Positions 36,145-46,300 of a stretch of 64,000 nt of DNA are shown here, piece by piece (positions within the stretch are counted from its first letter, which is position 1; each line of letters opens with the position of its first letter). Source of the DNA: Mycobacterium sp. ITM-2016-00318 (GTDB lineage Bacteria > Actinomycetota > Actinomycetes > Mycobacteriales > Mycobacteriaceae); assembly GCF_002968285.2 (NCBI RefSeq), contig NZ_CP134400.1, forward strand, positions 372,001-436,000, given 5' to 3'. The translations under genes and the position numbers were made by a program. The notes below the pieces were generated by a model. The model saw nothing but the letters and a program-made list of their open reading frames with translations. It made no database searches and was not told where the DNA came from.

Positions 36145-38004
36145 ATGACGCAACCGAATGACCCGCGCAATGTGAAGGTCATCCTCGAGCTGATCGACCA
36201 CACCCGCAAGATCGCCGAACTCAACGAGCGCGGCGACCTGGCCGAGCGGCTCGAGCGAGCCAGGGTGCGCATCTCCGATCCGCAGATCCGCGTGGTGATC
36301 GCGGGCCAGCTCAAACAGGGCAAGAGCCAGTTGCTCAACTCGCTGCTCAACGTTCCGGTGGCCCGCGTCGGCGATGACGAGACGACGGTGCTCGCCACCG
36401 TGGTCTCCTATGCCGAACAGGTGTCGGCGAAGTTGATCGTGGCCGCGCCCGACGGCGGCGAGCCTTCGGCGATTCCGATCCCGCCTGCCAACCTGCGCAA
36501 CGACCTGCGCCGAGCGCCGGAGGCCGCCGGCCGCGAGGTGTTGCGGGTCGAGGTCACGGCGAGCAGCCCGCTTCTCAAACGCGGTCTGGCGTTCATCGAC
36601 ACACCCGGAGTCGGCGGGCACGGCCAGCCGCACCTCTCGGCGACGCTCGGGCTGCTGCCCGACGCCGACGCGATGCTGATGACCAGCGACACCAGCCAGG
36701 AGTTCACCGAACCCGAGATGACCTTCATCCGGCAGTCACACGAAATCTGCCCGGTCGCAGCGATTGTCGCGACGAAGACCGATCTCTATCCGCACTGGCG
36801 GCAGATCGTGGCCTCCAATCAGGCCCATCTGCAACGGGCCGGACTTTCGATTCCGCTGATCCCCGCCTCGTCGCTGCTGCGCAGCCACGCGCTGCAGACC
36901 AGCGACAAGGAACTCAATGAGGAGTCCAACTTCCCGGCCATCATCCGGTTTCTCAGCGACCGGGTGCTGTCCCGCGAGGACGACCGCATTCGCGATCAGG
37001 TGCTTGCCGAGATCCGTTCGGCGGCCGAGCATCTGACACTCAAGGCGAGTTCCGAACTGTCGGCGCTCAACGACCCCGAAACCAGGGGGCGGCTGAATGA
37101 CGAGCTCGAGCGGCGCAAGGAGGATGCGCAGGAAGCGCTGCAGCAGACAGCGTTGTGGCAGCAGGTCCTCAATGACGGCATCGCTGACCTGACCTCGGAT
37201 ATCGATCACGATCTGCGGGCGCGCTTCCGCGCGATCACCCAGCACACCGAGAAGGTCATCGACGAATGCGACCCGACCAATCACTGGGCGGAGATCGGCA
37301 CGGAACTCGAGGAAGCGGTCGCCACCGCCGTAGGCGACAACTTCGTCTGGGCCTATCAGCGCGCCGAGGCGCTCGCCGAGGAGGTGGCTCGCACGTTCGT
37401 CGAAGCCGGGTTGGAGGCGGTCAAGATGCCGCAGATCGACGCGAGGGAAATGGGTGCCGGTCTCAGCGACCTCAAGTCGTTGGCGAAACTCGAGGCCAAA
37501 CCGATCAAAGCCGGCGACCGGGCGGTTTCCGGACTTCGCGGGTCATTCGGCGGCGTGCTGATGTTCGGCATGCTGACCTCACTGGCCGGACTGGGCATGT
37601 TCAATCCGTTGTCGCTGGGTGCCGGGGCGGTGTTGGGCCGCAAGGCATACAAGGAGGAGATGGAGAACCGGATGCTGCGAATCCGCAGTGAGGCGAAGAT
37701 GAACATGCGCCGGTTCGTCGACGACGTCGCATTCGTCGTCGGCAAGGAATCACGCGACCGGCTCAAGGGCATCCAGCGCCAGATCCGCGATCACTACCGC
37801 GGAATCGCCAACCAGGCCACCCGCTCACTCAACGAATCGCTTCAGGCGACGCTCACGGCCGCGAAGATGGAGGAGAACGAGCGCAACAGCCGGGTAGCCG
37901 AACTGGAGCGGCAGCTGAACATCCTCGGTCAAGTGACCGACCACGCGAACAGGATCGCGGCGGCCGCGCCGGATCCGGCTCCTCGACCCGTGGGCGGCAG
38001 CTGA
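36145..38004 (+). CDS. iniA: IniA, bacterial dynamin-like GTPase
   Basis: This 619-aa protein has GTPase motifs at the N-terminus: G1 GQLKQGKSQ (about 54-62), G3 DTPGVGG and G4 ATKTDLYP. A long helical stalk follows, with a hydrophobic tip segment (FGGVLMFGMLTSLAGLGMFN, about residues 470-490) that can insert in membrane, then a second helical part. M. tuberculosis IniA is a membrane-remodelling dynamin-like protein linked to tolerance of isoniazid and ethambutol. It lies 81 bases after iniB, past the hairpin, and 58 bases before iniC. Confidence 0.93.
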   Translation: MTQPNDPRNVKVILELIDHTRKIAELNERGDLAERLERARVRISDPQIRVVIAGQLKQGKSQLLNSLLNVPVARVGDDETTVLATVVSYAEQVSAKLIVAAPDGGEPSAIPIPPANLRNDLRRAPEAAGREVLRVEVTASSPLLKRGLAFIDTPGVGGHGQPHLSATLGLLPDADAMLMTSDTSQEFTEPEMTFIRQSHEICPVAAIVATKTDLYPHWRQIVASNQAHLQRAGLSIPLIPASSLLRSHALQTSDKELNEESNFPAIIRFLSDRVLSREDDRIRDQVLAEIRSAAEHLTLKASSELSALNDPETRGRLNDELERRKEDAQEALQQTALWQQVLNDGIADLTSDIDHDLRARFRAITQHTEKVIDECDPTNHWAEIGTELEEAVATAVGDNFVWAYQRAEALAEEVARTFVEAGLEAVKMPQIDAREMGAGLSDLKSLAKLEAKPIKAGDRAVSGLRGSFGGVLMFGMLTSLAGLGMFNPLSLGAGAVLGRKAYKEEMENRMLRIRSEAKMNMRRFVDDVAFVVGKESRDRLKGIQRQIRDHYRGIANQATRSLNESLQATLTAAKMEENERNSRVAELERQLNILGQVTDHANRIAAAAPDPAPRPVGGS

Positions 38005-38062
38005 CGCGGCCAACCCACCGGCGGCGGTGCTCAGAAGCGGCGAATAAGCTGGTTAACCGGAC

Positions 38063-39547
38063 ATGAGCACGAGCGATCAGGTGCGCGCGATCCTGGGCGG
38101 CACCATTCAGGCCTACAGGGCCGATCCGGCGTACCACCACCGCCCGGACGTGCACAACGAGCTGGATCGCATCGGCCGCAGGCTCAACCAACCCATTCGG
38201 ATCGCACTGGCCGGCACACTCAAGGCCGGCAAGTCGACGTTGGTGAACGCACTCGTCGGTGAGGACATCGCGCCGACCGACGCGACCGAGGCGACCCGCA
38301 TCGTGACGTGGTTCCGCAACGGGCCCACGCCGAAGGTGACCGCGAACCACCGTGGCGGCAGGCGGTCCAATGTGCCGATCGCCCGCAACGGCGGGCTGAC
38401 GTTCGACTTCGCCAGCCTCGATCCCACCGATGTCGTCGACCTCGACGTCGAGTGGCCCGCCGCCGAGTTGATCGACACCACGATCATCGACACGCCCGGA
38501 ACGTCGTCGCTCTCGCGCGATGTCTCGCAGCGGACGCTGCAACTGCTGGTCCCCGAGGACGGGGTGCCGCGCGTCGACGCGGTGGTGTTCCTGCTGCGGA
38601 CCTTGAACGCCGCGGACATCGCGCTGCTGAAGCAGATCGGCGAACTCGTCGGCGGTTCGGCGGGGGCGCTCGGCGTCATCGGCGTGGCCTCGCGCGCCGA
38701 CGAGATCGGGGCAGGCCGCATCGACGCGATGCTGTCGGCCAGGGATGTGGCCAAGCGGTTCACCGCGGAGATGGACAAGACCGGCATCTGCCAGGCCGTC
38801 GTCCCGGTGTCGGGTCTGCTGGCGCTGACCGCGCGCACGCTGCGCCAGAGCGAGTATGTGGCGCTGGAGAAACTCGCCGCGGCGGACGCCGCCGAACTCG
38901 CCAAGGCGATGCTGTCGGTCGATCGCTTCGTCCGCGAGGACAGCGAACTGCCCGTCGACGCCGCCACAAGGGCTGCGCTGCTGAACCGGTTCGGCATGTT
39001 CGGCCTGCGCATCTCGATCGCCGTCCTGCGCACGGGGGTGACCGATTCGGTGGGGCTGGCCGACGAACTGCTCGAGCGCAGCGGCCTCGTCGCGCTGCGC
39101 GACGTCATCGACCAACAGTTCGCGCAGCGCTCGGATCTGCTGAAGGCGCATACCGCGCTGCTGTCGTTGCGCCAGTTCGTGCAGACCAACCCGATCTACG
39201 CGACGCCCTACATCCTCGCCGACATCGATCCGCTGCTCGCCGACACCCACGCCTTCGAGGAACTGCGGCTGCTGAGCCAACTGCGTTCGCGATCAACGAC
39301 ATTGAACGACGACGAGATGGCGTCGCTGCGTCGCATCATCGGCGGGTCGGGCACCGATGTGGCCAGCAGGCTCGGTCTGCAGCCTGACGATCCGTACGAC
39401 GGGCCGCGGGCGGCCTTCGCTGCCGCGCAGCGGTGGCGGCGCCGGGCGGACCACCCGCTCAACGATCCCTTCACCACCAGGGCATGCCGGGCGGCGGTGC
39501 GCAGCGCAGAGGCGATGGTCGCCGACTACGCCGCGCGCGGCCGCTGA
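38063..39547 (+). CDS. iniC: IniC, dynamin-like GTPase partner
   Basis: This 494-aa protein is essentially the length of M. tuberculosis IniC. The G1 motif is GTLKAGKSTLVN (about 51-62), G3 is DTPGTSS, and a GVASRADE stretch takes the G4 place. Helical stalk segments follow, without a clear long hydrophobic tip like that of IniA. It is the third gene of iniBAC and probably acts with IniA. Its stop is only three bases from the convergent Thr-rich gene. Confidence 0.92.
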   Translation: MSTSDQVRAILGGTIQAYRADPAYHHRPDVHNELDRIGRRLNQPIRIALAGTLKAGKSTLVNALVGEDIAPTDATEATRIVTWFRNGPTPKVTANHRGGRRSNVPIARNGGLTFDFASLDPTDVVDLDVEWPAAELIDTTIIDTPGTSSLSRDVSQRTLQLLVPEDGVPRVDAVVFLLRTLNAADIALLKQIGELVGGSAGALGVIGVASRADEIGAGRIDAMLSARDVAKRFTAEMDKTGICQAVVPVSGLLALTARTLRQSEYVALEKLAAADAAELAKAMLSVDRFVREDSELPVDAATRAALLNRFGMFGLRISIAVLRTGVTDSVGLADELLERSGLVALRDVIDQQFAQRSDLLKAHTALLSLRQFVQTNPIYATPYILADIDPLLADTHAFEELRLLSQLRSRSTTLNDDEMASLRRIIGGSGTDVASRLGLQPDDPYDGPRAAFAAAQRWRRRADHPLNDPFTTRACRAAVRSAEAMVADYAARGR

Positions 39548-39550
39548 GCG

Positions 39551-40090
39551 CTATCCCCCGGGGATCGGGATCTGCGGAATCTGCGGGATCTGGGGGACCG
39601 GATTACTCTGCGGCGGCGACACCGTGACCGTGCTGGTGCTCGTGCTGACCGATGTGGAAACAGACGTGCTCACGCTCGTCTCGGCCGACGTCGTCTCGGT
39701 AGGCGGTGCGGTCGTCTCGGTGCTGGTCGACGGGGGAGGCGTCGTCTCGGTGACGGTCGGAGTCGGTCCGACCGCCGGCGCGGACGTCTGTGTCGTCGTC
39801 GGCGTCGTGGTCGACGTTTCGCCGCTGCCCGATGAATCGTCGGACATCAGGCTGATCGCCAGCCACACGATGAGGGCGATGAGCAGCGCGATGAGCGCTC
39901 CGAAGCCGATCAGCGCCGGGGGCTTGCGGTACCAGGGCGTCTCGGGCTCGGGCGGTTCGCCCGGTTGTCCGTAGGCACCCGTCTGCCCGTAGTCGCCGTA
40001 AGCGGTCGCGTCGCCGTAATTGGCCGCGTAGGCGGTGGGCTCGCTGTCCGAGTAGTTGTTCGGGTCGTCGGGAGGTCCGTTCTTCGCCAC
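39551..40090 (-). CDS. Single-pass membrane protein with Thr/Ser-rich tail
   Basis: This 179-aa protein has an acidic Tyr/Gly-rich N-terminus, the motif PWYRKPPALIGFG just before one membrane helix (about 57-78), and an outer tail of Thr/Ser/Pro runs with repeated ETxxxET and SVSTS units, ending PQIPQIPQIPIPGG. The same PWY-basic-PP juxtamembrane motif occurs in the Hsp70-like protein at 32217-33998, so the two share a membrane module. The function is unknown; the tail is a likely O-mannosylation target. Confidence 0.7.
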   Translation of the reverse strand: MAKNGPPDDPNNYSDSEPTAYAANYGDATAYGDYGQTGAYGQPGEPPEPETPWYRKPPALIGFGALIALLIALIVWLAISLMSDDSSGSGETSTTTPTTTQTSAPAVGPTPTVTETTPPPSTSTETTAPPTETTSAETSVSTSVSTSVSTSTSTVTVSPPQSNPVPQIPQIPQIPIPGG

Positions 40091-40118
40091 GGGGACCGAT
40101 AGTAGGCGCTCGGCCCGA

Positions 40119-40616
40119 TCAGCCGGGACCCAGTGTGCGTGTCACGTTCAGGCGGGGCCTGTTTCGAGACGTGGGGCCGCCGGTGTTGTCCTCGTCCTGC
40201 GGCGGCCGCGGGCGGGTGAAGGTCGGAGCGCTGGCACTCTCGCTGCTGCTACTGCTACTGCTGCTACTGCTGCTACTGCTGCTGGTGCTACTGCTGGTGT
40301 CCGACGTGCCCGAGGTCGTCGATGGCTCCGGCGGCACGTTGATCTCGGTGGTCGAGAGCTTCGGGGTACTGGTGATGGTGGGGGTCGTTGTCATCGCCGA
40401 GGACGCCGCAACGGTCTCCGAGAAAGACGGGTCGACGAAATTCACCGGCGCGTCGGGAGGCTCGTCGCCTCCGCTGACGAACATCACCGCGGCGCCGAGG
40501 ACGCCGATGACGGCGATGCCCGCAGCGCTCGCGCCGATGACCGCGCGCGTCGAGTTGTGCCACGGCTGCGAGGGCTTGTCGGAGCCGGATTCGTCGTCAA
40601 GGTCGGGCCTTGTCAC
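40119..40616 (-). CDS. Single-pass membrane protein with poly-serine tract
   Basis: This 165-aa protein starts with a charged cytoplasmic segment, then one helix (AVIGASAAGIAVIGVLGAAVMFV) and an outer region rich in Thr and Ser with an almost pure serine run near residues 120-140. GTG at 40616 is chosen because the longer frame (to 40889) is arginine-rich shadow of the next gene. It lies 28 bases upstream of the other Thr-rich gene on the same strand. No family is recognised. Confidence 0.65.
   Translation of the reverse strand: MTRPDLDDESGSDKPSQPWHNSTRAVIGASAAGIAVIGVLGAAVMFVSGGDEPPDAPVNFVDPSFSETVAASSAMTTTPTITSTPKLSTTEINVPPEPSTTSGTSDTSSSTSSSSSSSSSSSSSSESASAPTFTRPRPPQDEDNTGGPTSRNRPRLNVTRTLGPG
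40236..40300 (-). repeat. AGC/AGT triplet microsatellite encoding poly-serine
   Basis: About twenty serine triplets occur in a row inside the gene at 40119-40616. Slippage would change the tract in whole codons, so length could vary without loss of frame. Confidence 0.75.
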
Positions 40617-40657
40617 GGCAACCGATATTAATCCGCCGGACCTGCGATAACGCCCGC

Positions 40658-41590
40658 TCAGCCGAATTGAGGCATGACCTCGCTGGCGAAAAGGTCGAGG
40701 TGATCGAGGTCGGCCATATCCAGAAGCTGCAGGTAGACCCGCTGCACGCCGATCTCGGCGAACGGGGCGAGCTTGTCGACGATCTCGTCGGGGGTGCCCA
40801 CCAACGGCGAACTGCCGCGAAGTTCGTCGACCTCGCGTCCGATCGCGGCCGCACGGGAGGCGACCTGGGCGTCGTCGCGTCCGGCGCACACCACGAATGC
40901 CGCCGAATAGGTCAGCGAGTCAGCTGACCGTCCGGCGTCGGCGACAGCGGCGCGTACCCGGTCGTAGGTCGCTTTGAGCGTGTCCGCCTGCATGAACGGG
41001 GCGTTGAACTCGGCGGCGAACTTCGCGGCGAGGGCAGGCGTGCGCTTGGGTCCGCCGCCGCCGATGATGATCGGCGGGTGTGGCCGCTGCACCGGTTTGG
41101 GCAGTGCGGGCGATTCGACGACTGACTGGTGCGTGCCGGTGTAGTCGAACGTCTCGCCGGCCGGTGTCGTCCACAGCCCGGTGATGATGTCGAGCTGTTC
41201 GCGCAGTCGCTCGAACCGTTCGCCCAGCGGCGGGAACGGGATCGCATACGCCTTGTGTTCGGCTTCGAACCAGCCTGCGCCGAGGCCCAGCTCGACGCGG
41301 CCGCCGCTCATCTCGTCGACCTGCGCCACCGAGATCGCGAGCGGGCCCGGGTAGCGGAACGTGGCGGAGGTGACCATCGTGCCCAGCCGTATCGAGGTCG
41401 TCTCGCGCGCGAGCCCGGCGAGCGTGACCCACGAGTCGGTGGGCCCTGGCAGCCCGTCGCCGCTCATCGCCACGTAGTGATCGGAGCGAAAGAAGGCCGA
41501 ATAGCCAAGAGCCTCAGCGGCTTTGGCGACAGCGAGCTGGTCGGCGTAGGTCGCGCCCTGCTGGGGTTCGACGAATGCGCGGAAGTCCAC
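40658..41590 (-). CDS. LLM-class F420-dependent oxidoreductase
   Basis: This 310-aa luciferase-like monooxygenase-family protein has the N-terminal strand (FRAFVEPQQGATYADQLAVAK), FFRSDHY, the core GGRVELGLGAGW and the C-terminal VGTPDEIVDKL typical of F420-using members. Such enzymes use reduced or oxidised coenzyme F420, abundant in mycobacteria, for hydride transfer to unknown substrates. The start is GTG at 41590, with no strong ribosome-binding site. The neighbours do not point to a pathway. Confidence 0.88.
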   Translation of the reverse strand: MDFRAFVEPQQGATYADQLAVAKAAEALGYSAFFRSDHYVAMSGDGLPGPTDSWVTLAGLARETTSIRLGTMVTSATFRYPGPLAISVAQVDEMSGGRVELGLGAGWFEAEHKAYAIPFPPLGERFERLREQLDIITGLWTTPAGETFDYTGTHQSVVESPALPKPVQRPHPPIIIGGGGPKRTPALAAKFAAEFNAPFMQADTLKATYDRVRAAVADAGRSADSLTYSAAFVVCAGRDDAQVASRAAAIGREVDELRGSSPLVGTPDEIVDKLAPFAEIGVQRVYLQLLDMADLDHLDLFASEVMPQFG

Positions 41591-41619
41591 GACCGCCAGC
41601 CTAGAGGCGCGACCTGTGA

Positions 41620-42168
41620 CTAGAAGGCTTCGACCTTCTCGATGCTGACGAACATGCCGCGCCTGGTGCGCTGGTTGGTGAACCGGGTGCCGTCTTCGGT
41701 GGCGTCGATCGTCCAGCCGACCGCGCTGTAGGTGCGGTAGTCGATGGTCACGACGGGTATGTCACCGAGGTTGCCGACGATCCACTTCAGGGCCCCGTCG
41801 GCCGAAACGGTCACGCCGTTGGCCGGCTGCCCGCCCTGGGTCGGCGGGTTCTCGAACGGCGCCTCGCAGCCGACCGACTCCTCGTCGAGCTGGCATCGGG
41901 TCTTTCCCGACTTCGTCTCGATGAAGACGTAGCCGGACTCGTCGGGCGGCAGCATCTGCGCGCCGGGCGGCGACACCGGTGCGGACGTCGTCGTCGTGGT
42001 GGATGTCGTGGGCGTCGGTCTGCTCGTGGACGGCCGCGACGTCGGGAAGCTCGGCTCGGTGGGCTCGCTGGAACTCGTGACGGGCGTGCCCTGGGTGCCG
42101 GACTGGCAGCCCCCGACCAGCAGCGCGCATGCCGCGACTGCGCACGCGGAAAGCAGGCGGGCCTTCAT
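41620..42168 (-). CDS. lpqJ: Lipoprotein LpqJ-like
   Basis: This 182-aa protein has a signal peptide MKARLLSACAVAACALLVGGC with a good lipobox (LVGGC, Cys21). A Ser/Thr/Pro linker follows, then a domain with paired cysteines (RCQLDEESVGCEAPF), as in several small mycobacterial lipoproteins. ATG at 42168 is chosen because it begins the signal peptide; the frame runs on upstream through the M48 ruin. Its place after iniC agrees with LpqJ (Rv0344c), though other genes have been inserted between. It should be anchored on the outer face of the membrane. Confidence 0.8.
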   Translation of the reverse strand: MKARLLSACAVAACALLVGGCQSGTQGTPVTSSSEPTEPSFPTSRPSTSRPTPTTSTTTTTSAPVSPPGAQMLPPDESGYVFIETKSGKTRCQLDEESVGCEAPFENPPTQGGQPANGVTVSADGALKWIVGNLGDIPVVTIDYRTYSAVGWTIDATEDGTRFTNQRTRRGMFVSIEKVEAF

Positions 42169-42205
42169 CCCCGCCAACGCTACGCAGTCGGGGGGCAATC
42201 TCCAG

Positions 42206-43240
42206 TTACTCGTCGGCTTCGGCGTTTCGGCGCCACTCGGAGACTTTGCGACCCATCGAGTCGACGACCGTGGTCGCGCCTGGGCGACTCCTCTGACGAT
42301 CCCGGACAGCCCCTCGCGGATGCCCCTGATGAGCGGGTCCTGCGAGGATCGAAGCCGTCCTTGTAATGTTTTGCGGCCGCGCCGAGGTCGTAGGTGAAAC
42401 CGGCCCTGCCGTCGTCGCCGCGCCGGGGATAGTCGCCCGCCATCAGGGCGCCGTAGCCGCCTGAGTCGACCCACTGGGACGGTGCCGCAGTCCGAAGCAC
42501 GGAGAACGGATGCGATTCCAGTTCGAGGTTCAGCAACTTCAGCACGCCGTCGCGCATGTCACCGGTGCGCTCGTACTCACGGGCCTGAACACAAACGCCT
42601 CCGAGTCGGGCTTGTCGACGCGGTTTCCTCCGGCGAGTTTCATCTCGACGCGGATCGCGGTGTCGAAATCCTGCGCGCGCAGAAGCCCGGCGCGGTCCCC
42701 CGAGAGTTCTGACTTCCGTTGCCATTCGAACAGGGGGCGACGATCGCACGCAGCGCCCAACCGCCAAGCGCAATGAAACCGAACGAGTCCGCCAGCCGGA
42801 GCAGGTGCATCAGCATGGCGCGGTAGACGGCATGTCCCGACAGCGCGTGCCCGAGCTCGTGGCCGACCACGAAGCGCATCTCGTCGCGCGTCATCAGGTC
42901 GTACATGCAGAGGTGATGACGATGAACGGCGTGTCCATGCCGATGCAGTAGGCGTTCGCCAGCGGTGACTGCCGCACGAAGAGTTCCGGCTTGTCGCCGG
43001 CATCGAGCACGTGAACGCATTCGTCGAGAAGTGTGTCGAGGTCCGCGATTGACGGGGTCCGACGCTCGCCGCGCTGGCCAGGTACAGCAGCCGGTGCTGG
43101 CGCTCGGGCAGCATCACCGCGAGAACCTTGAGCACCTGGTCGAAGCCCGTGAGGCGGCGAAGCGCGGTGAGAGCGACGCGGTCGGCCGGGTGCTCCTATG
43201 CCCGGGAGCTGATATCGGGAAAGGTCGTCCGCCCGGTCAC
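42206..43240 (-). pseudogene. M48-type zinc metalloprotease, multiply broken
   Basis: Pieces of one protein occur in all three minus-strand frames. In order they include VLKVLAVMLPERQHRLLYLAS, ADLDTLLDECVHVLDAGDKP, LANAYCIGMDTPFIVIT, YDLMTRDEMRFVVGHELGHAL (zinc HExxH), KSELSGDRAGLLRAQDFDTA, RTGDMRDGVLKLLNLELESH, and DPLIRGIREGLSGIV with the C-terminal KVSEWRRNAEADE. There are at least six frame changes and an in-frame TAG near the N-terminus (after PDISSRA). The original was a membrane-linked M48 peptidase of about 340 residues. So many lesions mean genuine decay rather than a sequencing slip. The GTG at 43240 is the likely original start. Confidence 0.85.
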
Positions 43241-43320
43241 TGGGGGAAGCGTAATACTTCGTATGCGCGGAGTTCTGCAGTGCAGCACCCAGGACGCTCA
43301 AAGGCATTATCCTGCCGGTT

Positions 43321-46300
43321 ATGGCGGGAACACCGTCAGCGTGCCGGCAGTGTGGCGCCGAACCGCGTCCCGGTGCCAGATTCTGTGACGCCTGCGGATC
43401 ACCGCTGGAGGCCGAGCCACAGCTCACCGAGTACAAGCAGGTGACGGTGTTGTTTGCAGACGTGGTGAAGTCGATGGAGATCGCCGCGACGCTCGGCGCC
43501 GAACGGCTGCGGGAGCTGATGACCGAACTCGTCGAGCGTTCCGGAGTGGTCGTGCAGCGCTACGGCGGCACCATGAACCAGTTCACCGGCGACGGCTTCA
43601 TGGCGCTGTTCGGCGCCCCCTCCGCTCTGGAGGATCATGCCCTGCGTGCGTGCCTTGCTGCGCTGGACATCCAGAGTGAGACGCACGCGATGGCTGCAGA
43701 CCTGATGCGCCGTGACGGAATCGCGCTCGGCTTGAGGGTCGGCCTGAATTCAGGTGAAGTCGTTGTCGGCGAAATCGACGCCGGACCAATGCATTACACG
43801 GTGTCGGGTGAACAGGTCGGCCTTGCCCAGCGAATGGAATCCGCAGCAGAGCCGGGCGGCGTGATGCTCAGCGAGTCGACCGCGCGGCTCGTTGCCGGCG
43901 ACGTGACTCTCGGTGGACCGCAGTTGGTCCGGATCAAGAACATCGCTGACCCGATTCCCGCTCATCCGCTGTTGGCGGTCGACGGCGAGCGGCACCGGTC
44001 GGCTCGCACCGATTGCCGGCTGATCGGACGAGAGCGGGAGAGAGCAGCCATCGAAGCGGCGATCAAGCGCGCGCGCGATGGCTGCGGAGGCTCGGTGACC
44101 GTTGTAGGCCCGCCAGGTATCGGGAAGAGCCGTCTTGTCCGCGAGTCGATAGACACCGTGAAATCCGCTGTAACAGAGATCTATTGCGAATCCCACACCC
44201 ATGACATCCCTTTTCACGTCGTCGCGCGCGCAGTGCGCAAAGCCGAGACGGTCGGCGGGTTGGCCCCAGATGAGGCCAGGTCGCAGATCCGTCGCCGGCT
44301 GACGGATCGAGATGAACAGGATCTGCTCCTGCTCTACGACCTTCTCGGTATCCGGGATGCCACCGTCCCGATGCCGGACATCAGTCCGGATGCGCGTCGC
44401 AAGCGACTCGTTGAGATTCTGAAAGGTGGCGTCGCCGCGAACCCGAGTCCCGCCGTCTACGTCGTTGAAGATGTGCACTGGATCGATGCGGTGAGCGAGG
44501 GTCTGCTGGCCGAGTTGGCCGCGGAACTTCCGCGCACGCGGTCACTGATGATCTTCACTTTTCGGCCCGAGTACCGCGGGCCCCTGTCACACGTGGACGG
44601 ATCACACACAATCGCGCTCGAGCCGCTGAATGATCTTCAGAGCGCCGAGTTGACCGCAGAACTGCTCGGCAGAGACCCTTCCGTAGCGGAACTGTCCCGG
44701 CTGATCAGCGAACGTGCCTCAGGCGTACCGTTTTTCGCCGAGGAGATCGTCCGTGATCTCGCGGAGCAGGGCGTCCTGACGGGGACAAGGGGCGCCTACA
44801 GGTGTACGACACCCGTCGCCGACATCGACGTGCCCGCGACTGTGCAGGCCGCACTCGGTGCACGGATCGATCGGCTCGGCGTGCGTGCGAAACGGGCGCT
44901 TCACGCCGCCGCGGTCATCGGCGTTCAGTTCAATGCTGACCTCGTCCGAAAACTGATCGCCGATGATGAGCTGTCCGATCTCGTCGAAGCGGAACTCATC
45001 GACCATGTCGCGGGAGCGTCTGATGCCGAGTACGCGTTTCGTCATCCATTGATTCAGAAAGTGGCATACGATTCCCAGCTGCGCGCGGACCGGTCGAAGC
45101 TACATCGCCGCCTGGCGGCGTCGCTCGAACAGGTCGACGAGAACGCCGCGTTGCTCGCGAGTCAATGGGAGGCGGCGGGCGATTTCGGTCAGGCGTACGT
45201 GTGGCACATGAGGGCGGGTTCCTGGTTGAACTATCGCGATCACAGTGCGGCGTATCGGAGCTGGCTGAGGGCACGCGATGCCGCCGACCGGTTGCCCGCC
45301 GACGATACGGACCGACTATCTAAGCGGATCGCGCCTCGAACGGTGATCTGTGCGACCACGTTTCGTGTCGGCGGCCAACCTGCCGAAACGGGGTTCGCCG
45401 AACTGAAAGAGCTCACAACGCGCGCAGGTGACAAGAGATCGCTGGCGATCGGGATGGCCGGCTACCTCACCACCTTGGCGTTCATGTCGCACCATGGCGA
45501 AGCTTCAGAACTTGCTTCCGAGTTCGTCACTCTCGTCGAGTCGATCGGTGACCCAGCGATGACCGTCGGGCTCATGTGCGCAGCCGCGCAGGCTAAATAT
45601 GAGGCGGGCGAGAACTCCGAATGCCTGGCCTTCGCCGACCGTGTCATCGACCTGGCCGAGGGTGATGCAGCTATGGGCGACATCGTGGTCGCGTCCCCGC
45701 TCGCGTGGGCGTACACGTTGCGTGGTACCGCGAAGATGTGCCTCGGACGCGACGGCTGGCTCGCCGACATGGATGCGGGGAGGGATCTTGCCGCATCCTT
45801 CGACGTCCAGTCCCGGTGCAACGCGGCCCTTTACAAGAATGTGCTGGCGACGCAGTACCGCCTCTACATCCCTGACGGCCATGACCTCGCCTTCACCGCC
45901 GATCTCCTCCGGGCAGGCATCGAAACCCATGACAGCACGCCCATGACGCTGGTCAGGCTGATCCGCGCAGTGACACTGCTGAACCATTCACCCGAACACC
46001 GTGATGAGGGTATGGACCTGCTCACAGAGGCCTACGGCACCCTGGCGCGACTCTCGGCCGGTCTACGAAGGTTCGCCGATATCGAGATCGCAAGACATCG
46101 CGCAGCCATCGGCGATCTGGGCGGAGCGGTTGCGTTGGCTCAGGCGACGATCGACGAGCAGTTCGCGACGGGCGAGATGATCTCCCGGGGCACGGCGACC
46201 ACGGTGCTGGTCGAGGCGTTACTCAGGCGCCGCGCGAACGGCGACCTCGACTCAGCGCGAGCGGCGATTGACCGACTGGCGGCCGTCCCCGTAGAGCGGG

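Noticed and set aside
40236..40300. CRISPR-like repeat
   Set aside because: It is a pure triplet microsatellite in a coding frame with no spacers; no CRISPR array or cas gene is present in the window.
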